Of a DNA stretch of 64,000 bases, positions 45,539-53,912 are shown in pieces (within the stretch, counting starts at the first letter, position 1; each line of letters begins with the position of its first letter). A program made the translations under genes and the position numbers. The notes under the pieces are model-generated. The model made no database searches, had not been told where the DNA came from, and saw only the letters and a program-made list of their open reading frames with translations. The stretch is from contig JAVBOK010000086.1 in assembly GCA_031550605.1 (NCBI GenBank), positions 1-64,000 of the forward strand, in the 5' to 3' direction. The stretch is from FLUQ01 sp031550605. Lineage in GTDB: Bacteria; Desulfobacterota; Desulfovibrionia; Desulfovibrionales; Desulfovibrionaceae.

Positions 45539-45763
45539 ATGACGGTCATCATCGGCGGCACGTACAGGCACTACAAGGGCAACGACTACAAGGTGCTGGG
45601 CATTGCCAGGCATTCCGAAACGGAAGAACAGCTGGTCGTGTACCAGAAAATGTATGGCGATTTTTCCTGGTGGGCGCGGCCCCTGGCCATGTTCACGGAA
45701 GAAGTCGGGGAAGCTGGCGCGCGCGGACCCCGTTTCACGTATGTCGGTGGCGGAAAGGCCTGA
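45539..45763 (+). CDS. DUF1653 small protein
   Basis: A 74-residue protein covering the whole DUF1653 fold: Y-R-H-Y-K-G-N-D-Y, then G-I-A-R-H-S-E-T, V-Y-Q, and R-P-L-A-M-F. Function is unknown. The ATG at 45539 has GAGG five bases before it; the frame extends to 45488. It starts 72 bases after modC, so co-transcription is possible but a functional link to molybdate is not shown. It converges on napH. Confidence 0.85.
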   Translation: MTVIIGGTYRHYKGNDYKVLGIARHSETEEQLVVYQKMYGDFSWWARPLAMFTEEVGEAGARGPRFTYVGGGKA

Positions 45764-45832
45764 TTCGGAAAATTACCGGGACGGAGGATACGCGGCCGCG
45801 CCCGTTTTCCGGACGGCGTTGCAAAAAAGGCG

Positions 45833-46684
45833 TCAGTCGCGCGGGGAAAGCCGCAGCGCCTGCCCCTTCCGGCGGCAGGCGTCCACGCAGTCGCCGCAAT
45901 TGGTGCATTCCAGCCGCTGGGCTGTGGTGAGCAGACGCGGGTTAAGGGCCAGAGAGCAGGCCGTGAGGCAGGGCCTGTCGTTTTGGGCGCAGGAGCAGCG
46001 CCGCCGGGAAAAGCGCAGCCTCAGGCCGGGAAAGGGGATAGCGGCGCAGGCGGCCAGCAGCACGGACTGGGGGCACAGATAGCGGCACCAGATGCGCCGG
46101 CCGGAAAAACCGTCCAGCAGGAGCAGGGCGGGAAAAAACAGCGCCCCGTGCAGCGCCGCGTTGAAAAAGATCCCGTGCTGCAGGGCGCGGGTGTACCAGC
46201 CGGGCATGGAAAGCTGATTCAGCCAGGGTTCCGGCGCAAAGGCGAGCACCACGGCAAGCCCGGCCGCGGTGAGGATTGCCCTGGCGGCAAAAGGCCGGAT
46301 GCCGAAATCGATCCGGCCGGTCGCGGCCGGTCCGGCCCATGCCGTCCGGATGCTCCGCTTCCGGCATCTGGCCGCGGCTGTGACAATCCATTCCGAAGCC
46401 AGGCCATACGGGCACATCCAGCTGCAGAACACGCGGCCGAGCAGCAGGGCGACAAGCAGCACCAGCGCCGCGCCCGTAAGGGCTTTTGCGCCCGGCGCGC
46501 CCGCGGAAAGGGTCTGGGCAACGGCCAGGGGGTCGGCAAAGGTCAGGCCGAAAAAATCCAGGGACAGCAGATTGCCGGCGAGAATGGCGATGCCGCGGGC
46601 ATTGAGCAGGGGAACGACGAGAAAACCCCCGGCCACGGCCAGTTGGCAGACCCTGCGCCAAAACAGCAGCGGGGGGCGGCTCAC
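45833..46684 (-). CDS. napH: NapH-type membrane quinol dehydrogenase subunit
   Basis: A 283-residue polytopic membrane ferredoxin with about four to five helices. Cytoplasmic cysteine motifs C-S-W-M-C-P and C-R-Y-L-C-P are diagnostic of NapH, and the C-terminal part has further cysteines, including C-T-N-C-G-D-C-V-D-A-C, for [4Fe-4S] clusters. The true start is taken as the GTG at 46684, which overlaps the napG stop as GTGA; an ATG-initiated frame reaching 46849 would lie inside napG. It passes electrons from quinol toward NapG and the periplasmic chain. Confidence 0.88.
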   Translation of the reverse strand: MSRPPLLFWRRVCQLAVAGGFLVVPLLNARGIAILAGNLLSLDFFGLTFADPLAVAQTLSAGAPGAKALTGAALVLLVALLLGRVFCSWMCPYGLASEWIVTAAARCRKRSIRTAWAGPAATGRIDFGIRPFAARAILTAAGLAVVLAFAPEPWLNQLSMPGWYTRALQHGIFFNAALHGALFFPALLLLDGFSGRRIWCRYLCPQSVLLAACAAIPFPGLRLRFSRRRCSCAQNDRPCLTACSLALNPRLLTTAQRLECTNCGDCVDACRRKGQALRLSPRD

Positions 46685-47163
46685 GGTGTTCCCCGAAATT
46701 CTTTGGGCACCACGGTGATAGCCTTGACCGGGCAGACGTATTCGCACACCCCGCAGCCCACGCAGTGTTCCGTGACCCTGGGCCGGTAGCCGTTTTCCAG
46801 CACGATGGCTGCGCCCCGCATGGGACAGCGCTCGTAGCAGGTCCAGCACATGAGGTTCATGTCTTTCTGGTAGTCCACGCAGGTTTTGACATCAAGGACG
46901 GCCATGCCCATGTCCGCTTTTTCCATCGGCACATCGCGCAGGGCGCCCGTGGGGCAGGCCGGTCCGCATTTCATGCAGAGAAAGCAGGGGCTTTTGCGAT
47001 GAAAAACCTTTGGGGTTTCCCCGCCGAAAAAAGAATCGCGCGTCATGGCGATGCAGCGGAAGGTGCAGGCAGCAACGCAACGCCCGCAGGAAATGCAGCG
47101 GGCCCTGAGGTCCCGTTCCGAAACGACCCCCGGCGGGCGCAGAAAAGGAAAAGGCCGGGGCAT
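46681..47163 (-). CDS. napG: NapG-like ferredoxin lacking a Tat signal
   Basis: A 160-residue protein with four [4Fe-4S] sites: C-I-S-C-G-R-C-x3-C, C-F-L-C-M-K-C-x3-C-P, a spaced third set ending C-W-T-C-Y-E-R-C-P, and C-V-G-C-G-V-C-x3-C-P. Order and spacing fit NapG. Typical NapG is 230-260 residues with a twin-arginine signal; here the protein begins nine residues before a conserved region, and in-frame upstream sequence is the napD tail and its TAG. It could be cytoplasmic (NapF-like) or exported with a partner. napG starts three bases after the napD stop, in the same frame. Confidence 0.82.
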   Translation of the reverse strand: MPRPFPFLRPPGVVSERDLRARCISCGRCVAACTFRCIAMTRDSFFGGETPKVFHRKSPCFLCMKCGPACPTGALRDVPMEKADMGMAVLDVKTCVDYQKDMNLMCWTCYERCPMRGAAIVLENGYRPRVTEHCVGCGVCEYVCPVKAITVVPKEFRGTP

Positions 47164-47166
47164 GGA

Positions 47167-47457
47167 CTACCGCTTTCGGTCCGCGCGCGACGGCATGGTC
47201 TGTTCGGATGCCGGGGGCGCGTCCTCTTCCTCATCTTCGCGAGTGAACGAGGTCACGTATACCGCAAGCACGCCGTCCACGGCCCGCACGCGGTCCAGCA
47301 CCGCTTCCAGCCCTTCTGTCGGGGCTTCGGCCACCGTGACCACGTAGCAGTTTTTGTGGATGCCGTAGGTGGTCAGTTCCGGCATGGCGGAAACCGCCTT
47401 TTCCACGGCCGCGGCCTTGTCGGCCAGGGTATGGGTCAAAAATCCGAGGATGGCCAT
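47167..47457 (-). CDS. napD: NapD-type chaperone
   Basis: A 96-residue ferredoxin-fold chaperone that binds the NapA Tat signal. The core V-x-A-M-P-E-L-T-T-Y-G-I and the C-terminal G-V-L-A-V-Y-V-T-S-F resemble NapD. The tail past about residue 72 is acidic and then basic, and is longer than usual. RBS GGAAAG precedes the ATG at 47457. The gene is 153 bases from napA, with a hairpin (CGGGGC/GCCCCG, 47548-47562) that could reduce expression relative to napA. Confidence 0.83.
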   Translation of the reverse strand: MAILGFLTHTLADKAAAVEKAVSAMPELTTYGIHKNCYVVTVAEAPTEGLEAVLDRVRAVDGVLAVYVTSFTREDEEEDAPPASEQTMPSRADRKR

Positions 47458-47610
47458 GATGCTTTCCGTATGTGTGGGGCGCGCCGCAAATCCCGCTCAC
47501 AAAATTCCCGATCACGGGGACGGGGGGCCGAACCCTCTCGCGGGGGGCGGGGCGGAGCCCCGCTCCCGTTCATATGTCTTCGACGCAACGAACGTTTCCG
47601 CTCGGCGGGA

Positions 47611-49869
47611 TCATGACGCCTTGTACACTTTTGTCGCGCAGATTTTGTATTCCGGTTCCCGGGATGCCGGGTCCGCGGCATCGTGGAACAGTTTGTTGAC
47701 CAGCAGTTTTTTATCAAAGAACGGAGTAAACACAAGGCCGGGCATGCAGGTATCGGTGATGCGCGCGGGAAAGGCCATCCTGTCGCGGCGGGTTTCCAGA
47801 ACCACCATGTCGCCGTTGGCTATTTTCAGCTTTTTCGCGTCGTCGGGGTTCACTTCCACATAGGCGCCGGGATAGGCCTTTTGCAGTTCGGGCACGGTGC
47901 CGGTCATGGTGGCGGTGTGCCAGTGGTCGATGACCCGGCCCGTGGTCAGCACAAAGGGATAGTCGGCATCCGCCGGTTCAAAGGGCGGCTCATACGGCCG
48001 CAGAAAGATGGTGGCCTTGCCGTTGGGCTTGCCGTAGAAAAAGATCTTGTCGGGATGGTCCCTGGGCACCATGGGGTCTTCGTCGCGCACATAGCGCAGG
48101 TTGGTGCCGGGGTGGTTTTCCGTGGGGCAGGGCCACTTGATGCCGGATTCTTTTTTCAGCCGCGCCCTGGTGATGCCCGCGAAGTTGTATACGGATTTCG
48201 CGCTGACGGTGCGCCACTCTTCCCAGATGTCCGCCGCGTCCTTGTAGGGGATAAGGCCGGGGTCAATCCCGACGCGCTTTGCGAAATCCATCAGGATGTT
48301 CACCGCGGGACGGCTTTCGCCCGAAGGTTCCACGGCTTTTTCGATGAGGGCGTAACGTCGCTCCGTGCAGCCGTACACGCCGTCGGTTTCGCACCAGAAG
48401 GCGGCGGGAAAGACCACGTCGGCGTATTTGAGCGTTTCCGCCGACTTGAAACATTCGGTCATGGCCACAAAGGCGGTCTGCAGGCCCTTGTTCATCTTGT
48501 TCAGGTTGGGCAGGGTATGGGCCGGGTTGGTGCAATGGATGAACACCGCCTTCACGTCGCCCGCGGCCATGCCCTCGAACAGGGCGATGGTGTGGCGGCC
48601 CATCTTGGGCGCGATGGTGCCGGCCGGAATTTTCCATATTTCTTCCATTTCCTTGCGGTGGGCCTCGTTTTCAATCAGGCGGCCTCCGGGCAGAAGATGG
48701 GCGAGCGATCCGGTGTCGCGCACGCCGCCGCAGGCGTTGGGCTGGCCGGTCAGGGACAGGGGCGTGGCGCCGGGGCGGCAGATATGGCCGGTCAAAAGGT
48801 GCAGGTTGTGGATCAGGTTGTTGGCCCAGACCCCCCGCACGCGCTGGTTGATGCCCATGCACCACAGGGAGATGGTGGCCGGCGATTCGGCGAACATTTT
48901 GGCGATCTTGATGGTGGTGGCCGCGGGCACGCCGGTTATGGCCTCCACTTTTTCCGGGGTGTAGTCCTCAAGGAATTTTTTGTAGTCCTCAAAAGCGGCG
49001 GCGTCATTACCCTTCATGAACGTGCAGTATTTATTGTAGAACCGGGGATTGTCCAGTTCTTCCCGGATGATGACGTAGGCCATGCCGTTCATCAGGGCCA
49101 GGTCCGTGCCGGGCTTGAAGGTGACATGGATGTCCGCGATGCGCGACGTGTTGGTGCGGCGCGGATCGACCACGATGATTTTGACATCCTTGGAGCTTTC
49201 CTTGCGCTTGGCGATGCGTTCGAAAAGGACCGGATGGGCCTCGGAGGTGTTGGAGCCGATGATGAAAAAACAGGAGGCCGCGTCGATGTCGTTGTAGGTG
49301 CCCATCGGCTCGTCTTTGCCGAAGGTGGTCATGTACCCGGCCACGGCGGAGGCCATGCACAGGCGGGGGTTGCCGTCCACGTTGTTGGATTTGAAACCCG
49401 CCTTCCAGATTTTGTTGGCCAGATAGGATTCTTCGGTCAGAGCCTGGCCGGAGCCGTAATAGGCGATGGCGCCGGGGCCGTTTTCGGCCAGAGTCTTTTT
49501 AAAGCGTTCGGCCGCGAAGCCGAGGGCTTCGTCCCAACTGACCTCGGTCAGTTTGTCGGCTTTGCCGCCTTTGCGGATCATGGGCTTCAGAATCCGGTCC
49601 CCGGCGTAGATGACCGGGACGAGCAACGCCCCCTTCAGGCAAAGCAGGCCGCGGTTGTGGTTGTTGGGATCGCCCTTGATGGCCACGGCCTTGCCGCCTT
49701 TGACCCCGACCATCACGCCGCAGCCCGTGCCGCAGTACCGGCAGACGCCCTTGATCCAGGAGTCCGCTTCGGAACCGCTTGCCTGCGCGGCCAGAGCAGG
49801 GCCGGCAAGCACGGAAAGGGCAATGCCCGCGGCCGTTCCTTTCAGAAATTCGCGTCTGGAGAATGTCAT
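47611..49869 (-). CDS. napA: Periplasmic nitrate reductase, catalytic subunit (monomeric type)
   Basis: A 752-residue Mo-bisMGD enzyme, close to the 755 of the Desulfovibrio monomeric NapA. A Tat signal with R-R-E-F-L-K at 5-10 is followed by the [4Fe-4S] motif C-R-Y-C-G-T-G-C near residue 43. The molybdenum ligand is probably the Cys in R-L-C-M-A-S-A-V. No napB is present in the operon, and NapM and NapC are the likely donors. The ATG at 49869 follows AAGGAG. It reduces nitrate to nitrite in the periplasm. Confidence 0.95.
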   Translation of the reverse strand: MTFSRREFLKGTAAGIALSVLAGPALAAQASGSEADSWIKGVCRYCGTGCGVMVGVKGGKAVAIKGDPNNHNRGLLCLKGALLVPVIYAGDRILKPMIRKGGKADKLTEVSWDEALGFAAERFKKTLAENGPGAIAYYGSGQALTEESYLANKIWKAGFKSNNVDGNPRLCMASAVAGYMTTFGKDEPMGTYNDIDAASCFFIIGSNTSEAHPVLFERIAKRKESSKDVKIIVVDPRRTNTSRIADIHVTFKPGTDLALMNGMAYVIIREELDNPRFYNKYCTFMKGNDAAAFEDYKKFLEDYTPEKVEAITGVPAATTIKIAKMFAESPATISLWCMGINQRVRGVWANNLIHNLHLLTGHICRPGATPLSLTGQPNACGGVRDTGSLAHLLPGGRLIENEAHRKEMEEIWKIPAGTIAPKMGRHTIALFEGMAAGDVKAVFIHCTNPAHTLPNLNKMNKGLQTAFVAMTECFKSAETLKYADVVFPAAFWCETDGVYGCTERRYALIEKAVEPSGESRPAVNILMDFAKRVGIDPGLIPYKDAADIWEEWRTVSAKSVYNFAGITRARLKKESGIKWPCPTENHPGTNLRYVRDEDPMVPRDHPDKIFFYGKPNGKATIFLRPYEPPFEPADADYPFVLTTGRVIDHWHTATMTGTVPELQKAYPGAYVEVNPDDAKKLKIANGDMVVLETRRDRMAFPARITDTCMPGLVFTPFFDKKLLVNKLFHDAADPASREPEYKICATKVYKAS

Positions 49870-49890
49870 GGCAATACTCCTTGGGACAGG

Positions 49891-50343
49891 TCACAAATTG
49901 GTTTTTGTGGCGGGATCCCTGGTTTCATACGCGTTGCTGTGCATGGGGTTCTGATGCCGCGGGTGGCAGGTTTCGCAGGCCTGCAGCGTTCCGAACTTCT
50001 GCACCATGCGATTCATGGCGGGTTCGTGGCAACGGGAACAGATGGCCTGGGGGGAGGGCTTCACGGCAAAGGGAATGGAGCCTTTGCCGTCAGGCTGTCC
50101 GTGACAGACCACGCATTTGACGAGCAGAGCGCCGTGTTTGGATTCTTTCCAGTCCTGGGCCACGGCGGGCGTGGTCTTGGCGTGGCAGGTGTAGCAGTCG
50201 GAAAGCGTTTCCGGCATCGTGAGATGCTTTGCCGCCTCACAGCGCACCGTGGGAAAGGCCTTGTCGATGTAGATGAAGAAACCGGCGACGGCGGCGGCGG
50301 CAAGGACAAGCCCGATAAGCAGCGATTTTTTGAAGCCGGACAT
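49891..50343 (-). CDS. napM: NapM tetraheme c-type cytochrome
   Basis: A 150-residue membrane-anchored cytochrome. One N-terminal helix (about 8-26) is followed by four CxxCH sites: C-Y-T-C-H, C-V-V-C-H, C-S-R-C-H and C-E-T-C-H. It fits the Desulfovibrio NapM position between napC and napA. Its ATG overlaps the napC stop by one base (TGATG). It relays electrons from NapC to NapA or forms a complex with them. Confidence 0.9.
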   Translation of the reverse strand: MSGFKKSLLIGLVLAAAAVAGFFIYIDKAFPTVRCEAAKHLTMPETLSDCYTCHAKTTPAVAQDWKESKHGALLVKCVVCHGQPDGKGSIPFAVKPSPQAICSRCHEPAMNRMVQKFGTLQACETCHPRHQNPMHSNAYETRDPATKTNL

Positions 50344-50927
50344 CAGCGTTTTCCCTCCCCCTGCGGCAGCCGGGACGCGAAGGACGCGTTCCCCGGAAGC
50401 CGTCTGTCGAATTCCGGCAGGTGCGCGAGGTTCACGTGACAGCCCGCGCAGCCTTGTCTGGTGTTGCCGTTTTTGCCCAGATAGGCGTCGTGGGCCAGTT
50501 TGCCGAATTCGGAAACCGGCGCGTCGCCCTTGGCGTTCGTGTACAGGTCGCCGTGGCAGGCGAGGCAGTTCGCGTCGTCCACAAATCGGCGGGCCGCCTG
50601 CTGGGCATGCACGCGGTCCAATGTGTCCGGCCGCTGCAAAAAATGCACGGCCACATCCTTGACGCCCGAATAGATTTTCACTGCCAGAAAGCGCGGACCC
50701 GCCCCCGCCGGGATATGGCACTGGCGGCAATCGATGGGGGTTCCATTCGTGTCTTTTGCGTGGGAAGACGCCTGCAGTTCCGTACGATACGGCTGCATTT
50801 CATGGCATGACATGCAGAAGGCCGTGGATGATGTGGCGCGCAGCGCATACGCGGATACGGCGCAAAGCGCCACAAAACCCGCCAGGGCAAGAAGCACGGC
50901 GCTGTACCGATGTCCTTTTCCATCCAT
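50343..50927 (-). CDS. napC: NapC/NirT-family tetraheme quinol dehydrogenase
   Basis: A 194-residue membrane cytochrome with an N-terminal helix (about 10-30) and four CxxCH motifs: C-M-S-C-H, C-R-Q-C-H, C-L-A-C-H and C-A-G-C-H. It takes electrons from menaquinol. The ATG at 50927 has AGGTGA six bases before it; an upstream GTG at 50936 would add three residues. It is the first gene of the nap operon, so control signals should lie in 50928-51448, which I could not resolve. Confidence 0.9.
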   Translation of the reverse strand: MDGKGHRYSAVLLALAGFVALCAVSAYALRATSSTAFCMSCHEMQPYRTELQASSHAKDTNGTPIDCRQCHIPAGAGPRFLAVKIYSGVKDVAVHFLQRPDTLDRVHAQQAARRFVDDANCLACHGDLYTNAKGDAPVSEFGKLAHDAYLGKNGNTRQGCAGCHVNLAHLPEFDRRLPGNASFASRLPQGEGKR

Positions 50928-51448
50928 AAAGGTCACCTGCGAAAGGAATCAATACGATGAAACATGTGAACGCAGTACCGCACCGACACTCCGTCGGTCT
51001 GCTGGTCGGCTGGAGCATTTTTCCTTTGAGATTATCCATACGGACACCCAGCTCTGGCCTTGCGAAGAATGGCGTGGACGAACTTTGCCCGCCGTTACGC
51101 GGCAATCTCAAAGCGAAACTGCTCTGGGGCCCACTGTCAGACCAAAAGCCTCCTGAGGATCCTGCGGTCCGTTAGCCGGCGCATGGACGCGCCCGGCGGC
51201 AGGCCAAAAGGGGAGAAGAACCGGGGCCGGACACCCCGACAGAAATTTTATAAAGAAGTGTAGTGGAGAAGTCAAGATTGGAGTGCCGACCGCATTCTGC
51301 GGATGCTGCGCCAGGCCGCGTTGCTGTTATCCGATGCGCGGCTGGGGCATTTCACGTGTGGAATGCCCGCCAGGATTTGTCAGCACATCCTGGCCCGGTT
51401 CTCCATAGATTTTCGGACGCTTGCCGTATATACAATATTTGGCGTCGC
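50928..51448. other. Divergent region between napC and the NIF3-like gene
   Basis: About 520 bases. It holds the nap promoter side (not resolved), repeat copy E (51071-51124) and the leader of the NIF3-like gene. The frame open from 51263 that covers part of it looks non-coding before about 51520. Confidence 0.5.
51071..51124 (-). repeat. Dispersed intergenic repeat, copy E
   Basis: 51071-51110 matches copy G (13058-13097) in inverse orientation at 33 of 40 positions. The adjoining 51107-51124 matches 53752-53769 in inverse orientation at 17 of 18 positions. It lies between napC and the NIF3-like gene. Confidence 0.65.
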
Positions 51449-52528
51449 ATGCAGATCTCGTTATCCGCCAGCCGACGGACCGTCCGGCGCGACAAACCGC
51501 AACACAGTCCATGGAAACCGCATGAAGAAACCGCAGGTAAGGATATTCTGGCTGCGCTCGATACCATCACCGGCGGACGTCTTGTGAAGAGCCCCGCCTG
51601 CTATGCCGGGAAAAACCCCTTTGTGGTCACCAAGAGTTCGGGCATACCCGGCAAGGCCGTGACGGAAATGCCCGGTCTGGTCTGGGGAGATCCGGAAATG
51701 GAAGTCACACGCGTCGGGGTTATGATGACCCTGACTGAAAGCGCCATTGAACTGGCCGGAGCCACCGGCGTCAATTGCCTCATCGCGCACCATCCGGTTG
51801 CCGACGCCGCGAATACGGGCGGCGTGTTGGCCAGGGATTACCTCAATCTGTACCATCTTGCGGTCATTGAGCTGCACGAGGCGTTTCACGGCCTGCATCC
51901 CGGCATCGCCTGGTTGCACGGCAGCACGGCCAACACGGTCAATATCAAATACGGCGGCGTGCCGGGCAAGATCGTCTGGTTCGGCGAGGCCATACCGGAA
52001 GTTTCCACTCTTGGGGCGCTTATCGACCGCCTCGGCGAGTTCATGGGCACCAACCTTGAGGAACGCATCCTCAAGGCCGAGTCCGATCTGCGCGGCTGTT
52101 CCGAGATGGAAGAAACTTCCGTGGCCGCCAGGGCGAAGATCTATATCGGCAAGCCCGATGACAAATTGGGACGCACCATCATCGTGTTCCCGCACACCGG
52201 GTTTTCGGCCGGCGACCTGGAAAAGGCCGTGGAGGAATACCCGGCGGACACGCTCGTATGCGCAATCAGCCGCCCTCTGCCGGATGGCCCCCTGGTGGAC
52301 AAGGCGCGTGAATTGGGGCTGAACCTCGTGGCCGGCAATTCCCACGCCATGGAGATCCTGGAAAACGGCGTGCCCCTGGCCCATGCCATCGCCCGCCAGT
52401 TGCCCGGCCTGGACGTGCGCCTTTTCCGCGAGCGCATGACCTCCTATCCCCTGGGGCGCTGCAGCAACCCCAAACTCCTTGCCTACGCCAAAGACATCGC
52501 TGAAAAGTATCTGCCCAAGCCGTTGTAG
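51449..52528 (+). CDS. NIF3-like dinuclear-metal protein (start disrupted or uncertain)
   Basis: The conserved body, from about 51530, matches the NIF3 family: E-V-T-R-V-G-V-M-M-T-L then I-A-H-H-P-V, H-E-A-F-H-G-L-H-P-G, F-P-H-T-G-F-S-A-G-D, and a C-terminal G-N-S-H-A-M-E. These His/Glu residues are the usual metal ligands. The precise biological role of NIF3 proteins is debated. The in-frame ATG at 51449 has no ribosome site and lies in non-coding-looking sequence. An ATG at 51522 starts a good N terminus (M-K-K, then T-A-G-K-D-I-L) but is one base out of frame, as if one A were lost from the run at 51528-51530. A Gate-domain membrane gene follows after 34 bases. Confidence 0.75.
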   Translation: MQISLSASRRTVRRDKPQHSPWKPHEETAGKDILAALDTITGGRLVKSPACYAGKNPFVVTKSSGIPGKAVTEMPGLVWGDPEMEVTRVGVMMTLTESAIELAGATGVNCLIAHHPVADAANTGGVLARDYLNLYHLAVIELHEAFHGLHPGIAWLHGSTANTVNIKYGGVPGKIVWFGEAIPEVSTLGALIDRLGEFMGTNLEERILKAESDLRGCSEMEETSVAARAKIYIGKPDDKLGRTIIVFPHTGFSAGDLEKAVEEYPADTLVCAISRPLPDGPLVDKARELGLNLVAGNSHAMEILENGVPLAHAIARQLPGLDVRLFRERMTSYPLGRCSNPKLLAYAKDIAEKYLPKPL

Positions 52529-52562
52529 AAAATCCTTCGTTGTCCCCTGAAAGGAGCAGATT

Positions 52563-53645
52563 ATGGGCCAGAAAGTCGAGACCCGGACCAGCCAGTGGAA
52601 CAACGTGGAAAAACTCGGTCTCGCCATTCTGATTGTGGCTCTCGGCGTGCTGGTGTGGGAACCCAAACATATTGGCGACCTCTTCAACCTGATGTTCGAC
52701 AAGGCCTTCCCGGTGGCTATCACGCTGTATGTGACCAGCAGGGTGGGGGCGGCCATCATCATCAGCGTGATGATGGGGCGCCTTCTGGAGCGTCTAGGCA
52801 TGACGGACGCCCTTATGCGCATTTTCGTGCCCGTAATGAAATATATCGGCGTCAACGCCGCAGTCGGGGTGCCCTCGATTTACAACATTCTGGGCGACAT
52901 CAACGCGGCGGGCAAAATTTCCGCGCCCATTCTCAAAAAAGCCGGAGCCACCAAGGACGAACAGAAAATAGCCATCGCCACCATGATGCAAAACCCCTGT
53001 TCCTTTTCCATCCTCGTGTTCGGCATCATCGTCCTGAGCGGCAAGGCCAACGTGTTTCTGGTCTTCCTCCTGTCCCTTTTTTTGCCCATCGTCATCGTGC
53101 CGCTGCTGCTCAGGCTGACCGTCTGGCGCGACACCAGGCCGGTGGAGCTTAAGGACCTGCCTTTTTTCACGCCCGAAGACAAACCCGTACTGACCACCAT
53201 CTACGCCGGCGCCCGGGAAGGGGCCGAGGTGCTCTTTCTGCTCATCGTGCCCGCCTGCGCCGTGGTGTTCGCCTTTATCGGCGTACTGGAGTATGTCGGC
53301 ATATGGACTCCCGTCTCCGGCGCCATCAAAAACCTGCTGGGCGCGTTGAACATCCATCCCGACACGGGCCTTACCAGCATCCTGGTGGGCGGCACCCTGG
53401 CCATGGTGGAAATGACGAAAGTGGTCCGCGACGTTCCCGCGCCGATGGTTGTGGGCTCCTTTGTACTGGCCGCCTCGGGCTGGCCGCTGCAGGTCATTTT
53501 CGGACAGATTCCCATCATCTGGTCCGGGCCCACGGACCTGAGCGAGCGCGAATGCATCTTCGCGGCCGCCATCGGCGGGGTGATACGGTTGCTGTATGCC
53601 GGGCTTCTTGCCACCCTGTATCTGATGTTCGGTCGGGGGCTGTAA
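52563..53645 (+). CDS. Nucleoside-recognition (Gate) domain membrane protein
   Basis: A 360-residue integral membrane protein with eight or nine helices and two Gate-type segments (about 55-160 and 210-330). Gate domains occur in nucleoside transporters and in spore maturation and other membrane proteins; no substrate can be assigned. AAAGGAG lies six bases before the ATG at 52563. It probably shares a transcript with the NIF3-like gene. A hairpin plus T-run at 53681-53737 ends the unit. Confidence 0.8.
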   Translation: MGQKVETRTSQWNNVEKLGLAILIVALGVLVWEPKHIGDLFNLMFDKAFPVAITLYVTSRVGAAIIISVMMGRLLERLGMTDALMRIFVPVMKYIGVNAAVGVPSIYNILGDINAAGKISAPILKKAGATKDEQKIAIATMMQNPCSFSILVFGIIVLSGKANVFLVFLLSLFLPIVIVPLLLRLTVWRDTRPVELKDLPFFTPEDKPVLTTIYAGAREGAEVLFLLIVPACAVVFAFIGVLEYVGIWTPVSGAIKNLLGALNIHPDTGLTSILVGGTLAMVEMTKVVRDVPAPMVVGSFVLAASGWPLQVIFGQIPIIWSGPTDLSERECIFAAAIGGVIRLLYAGLLATLYLMFGRGL

Positions 53646-53680
53646 AAACGCCTTTTGCCCCTGGGCCGCGTTGAAGACAT

Positions 53681-53737
53681 CCCCGGTCCGGGCTGTACCA
53701 TGAGAGTGCCGTCCTCGGATCGGGGGGGCTTTTTTTG
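53681..53737 (+). terminator. Terminator after the Gate-domain gene
   Basis: Arms CCCCGGTCCG (53681-53690) and CGGATCGGGG (53716-53725), one G-T pair, a long loop, then a run of seven T at 53730-53736. Confidence 0.55.
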
Positions 53738-53751
53738 CCAGGGAGCATTGA

Positions 53752-53769
53752 GAGCGGTTTCGCTTTGAG
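53752..53769 (+). repeat. Dispersed intergenic repeat, copy F
   Basis: GAGCGGTTTCGCTTTGAG matches the reverse complement of 51107-51124 at 17 of 18 positions. It is flanked by GC-rich inverted sequence up to about 53880. Confidence 0.55.
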
Positions 53770-53912
53770 TCGCTGCTCCGCGCGGGGATTTGCCCGCAAC
53801 CCCCCGCCGCGAGAGGTTTGCGGGCTTGCTTTGCCGGATGTTGCGCAAGCGGTTCAAAGTGCAAATGCTCTGGAGAAAACGAAGTCTGACGCGGCGTCAC
53901 GGCACCGGATTG

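Noticed and set aside
47167..47169. TAG between napD and napG as a possible pyrrolysine or readthrough codon
   Set aside because: TAG directly before a new ATG fits a normal stop and start. No sign of a pyrrolysine system is visible, so the fusion is left as a question only.
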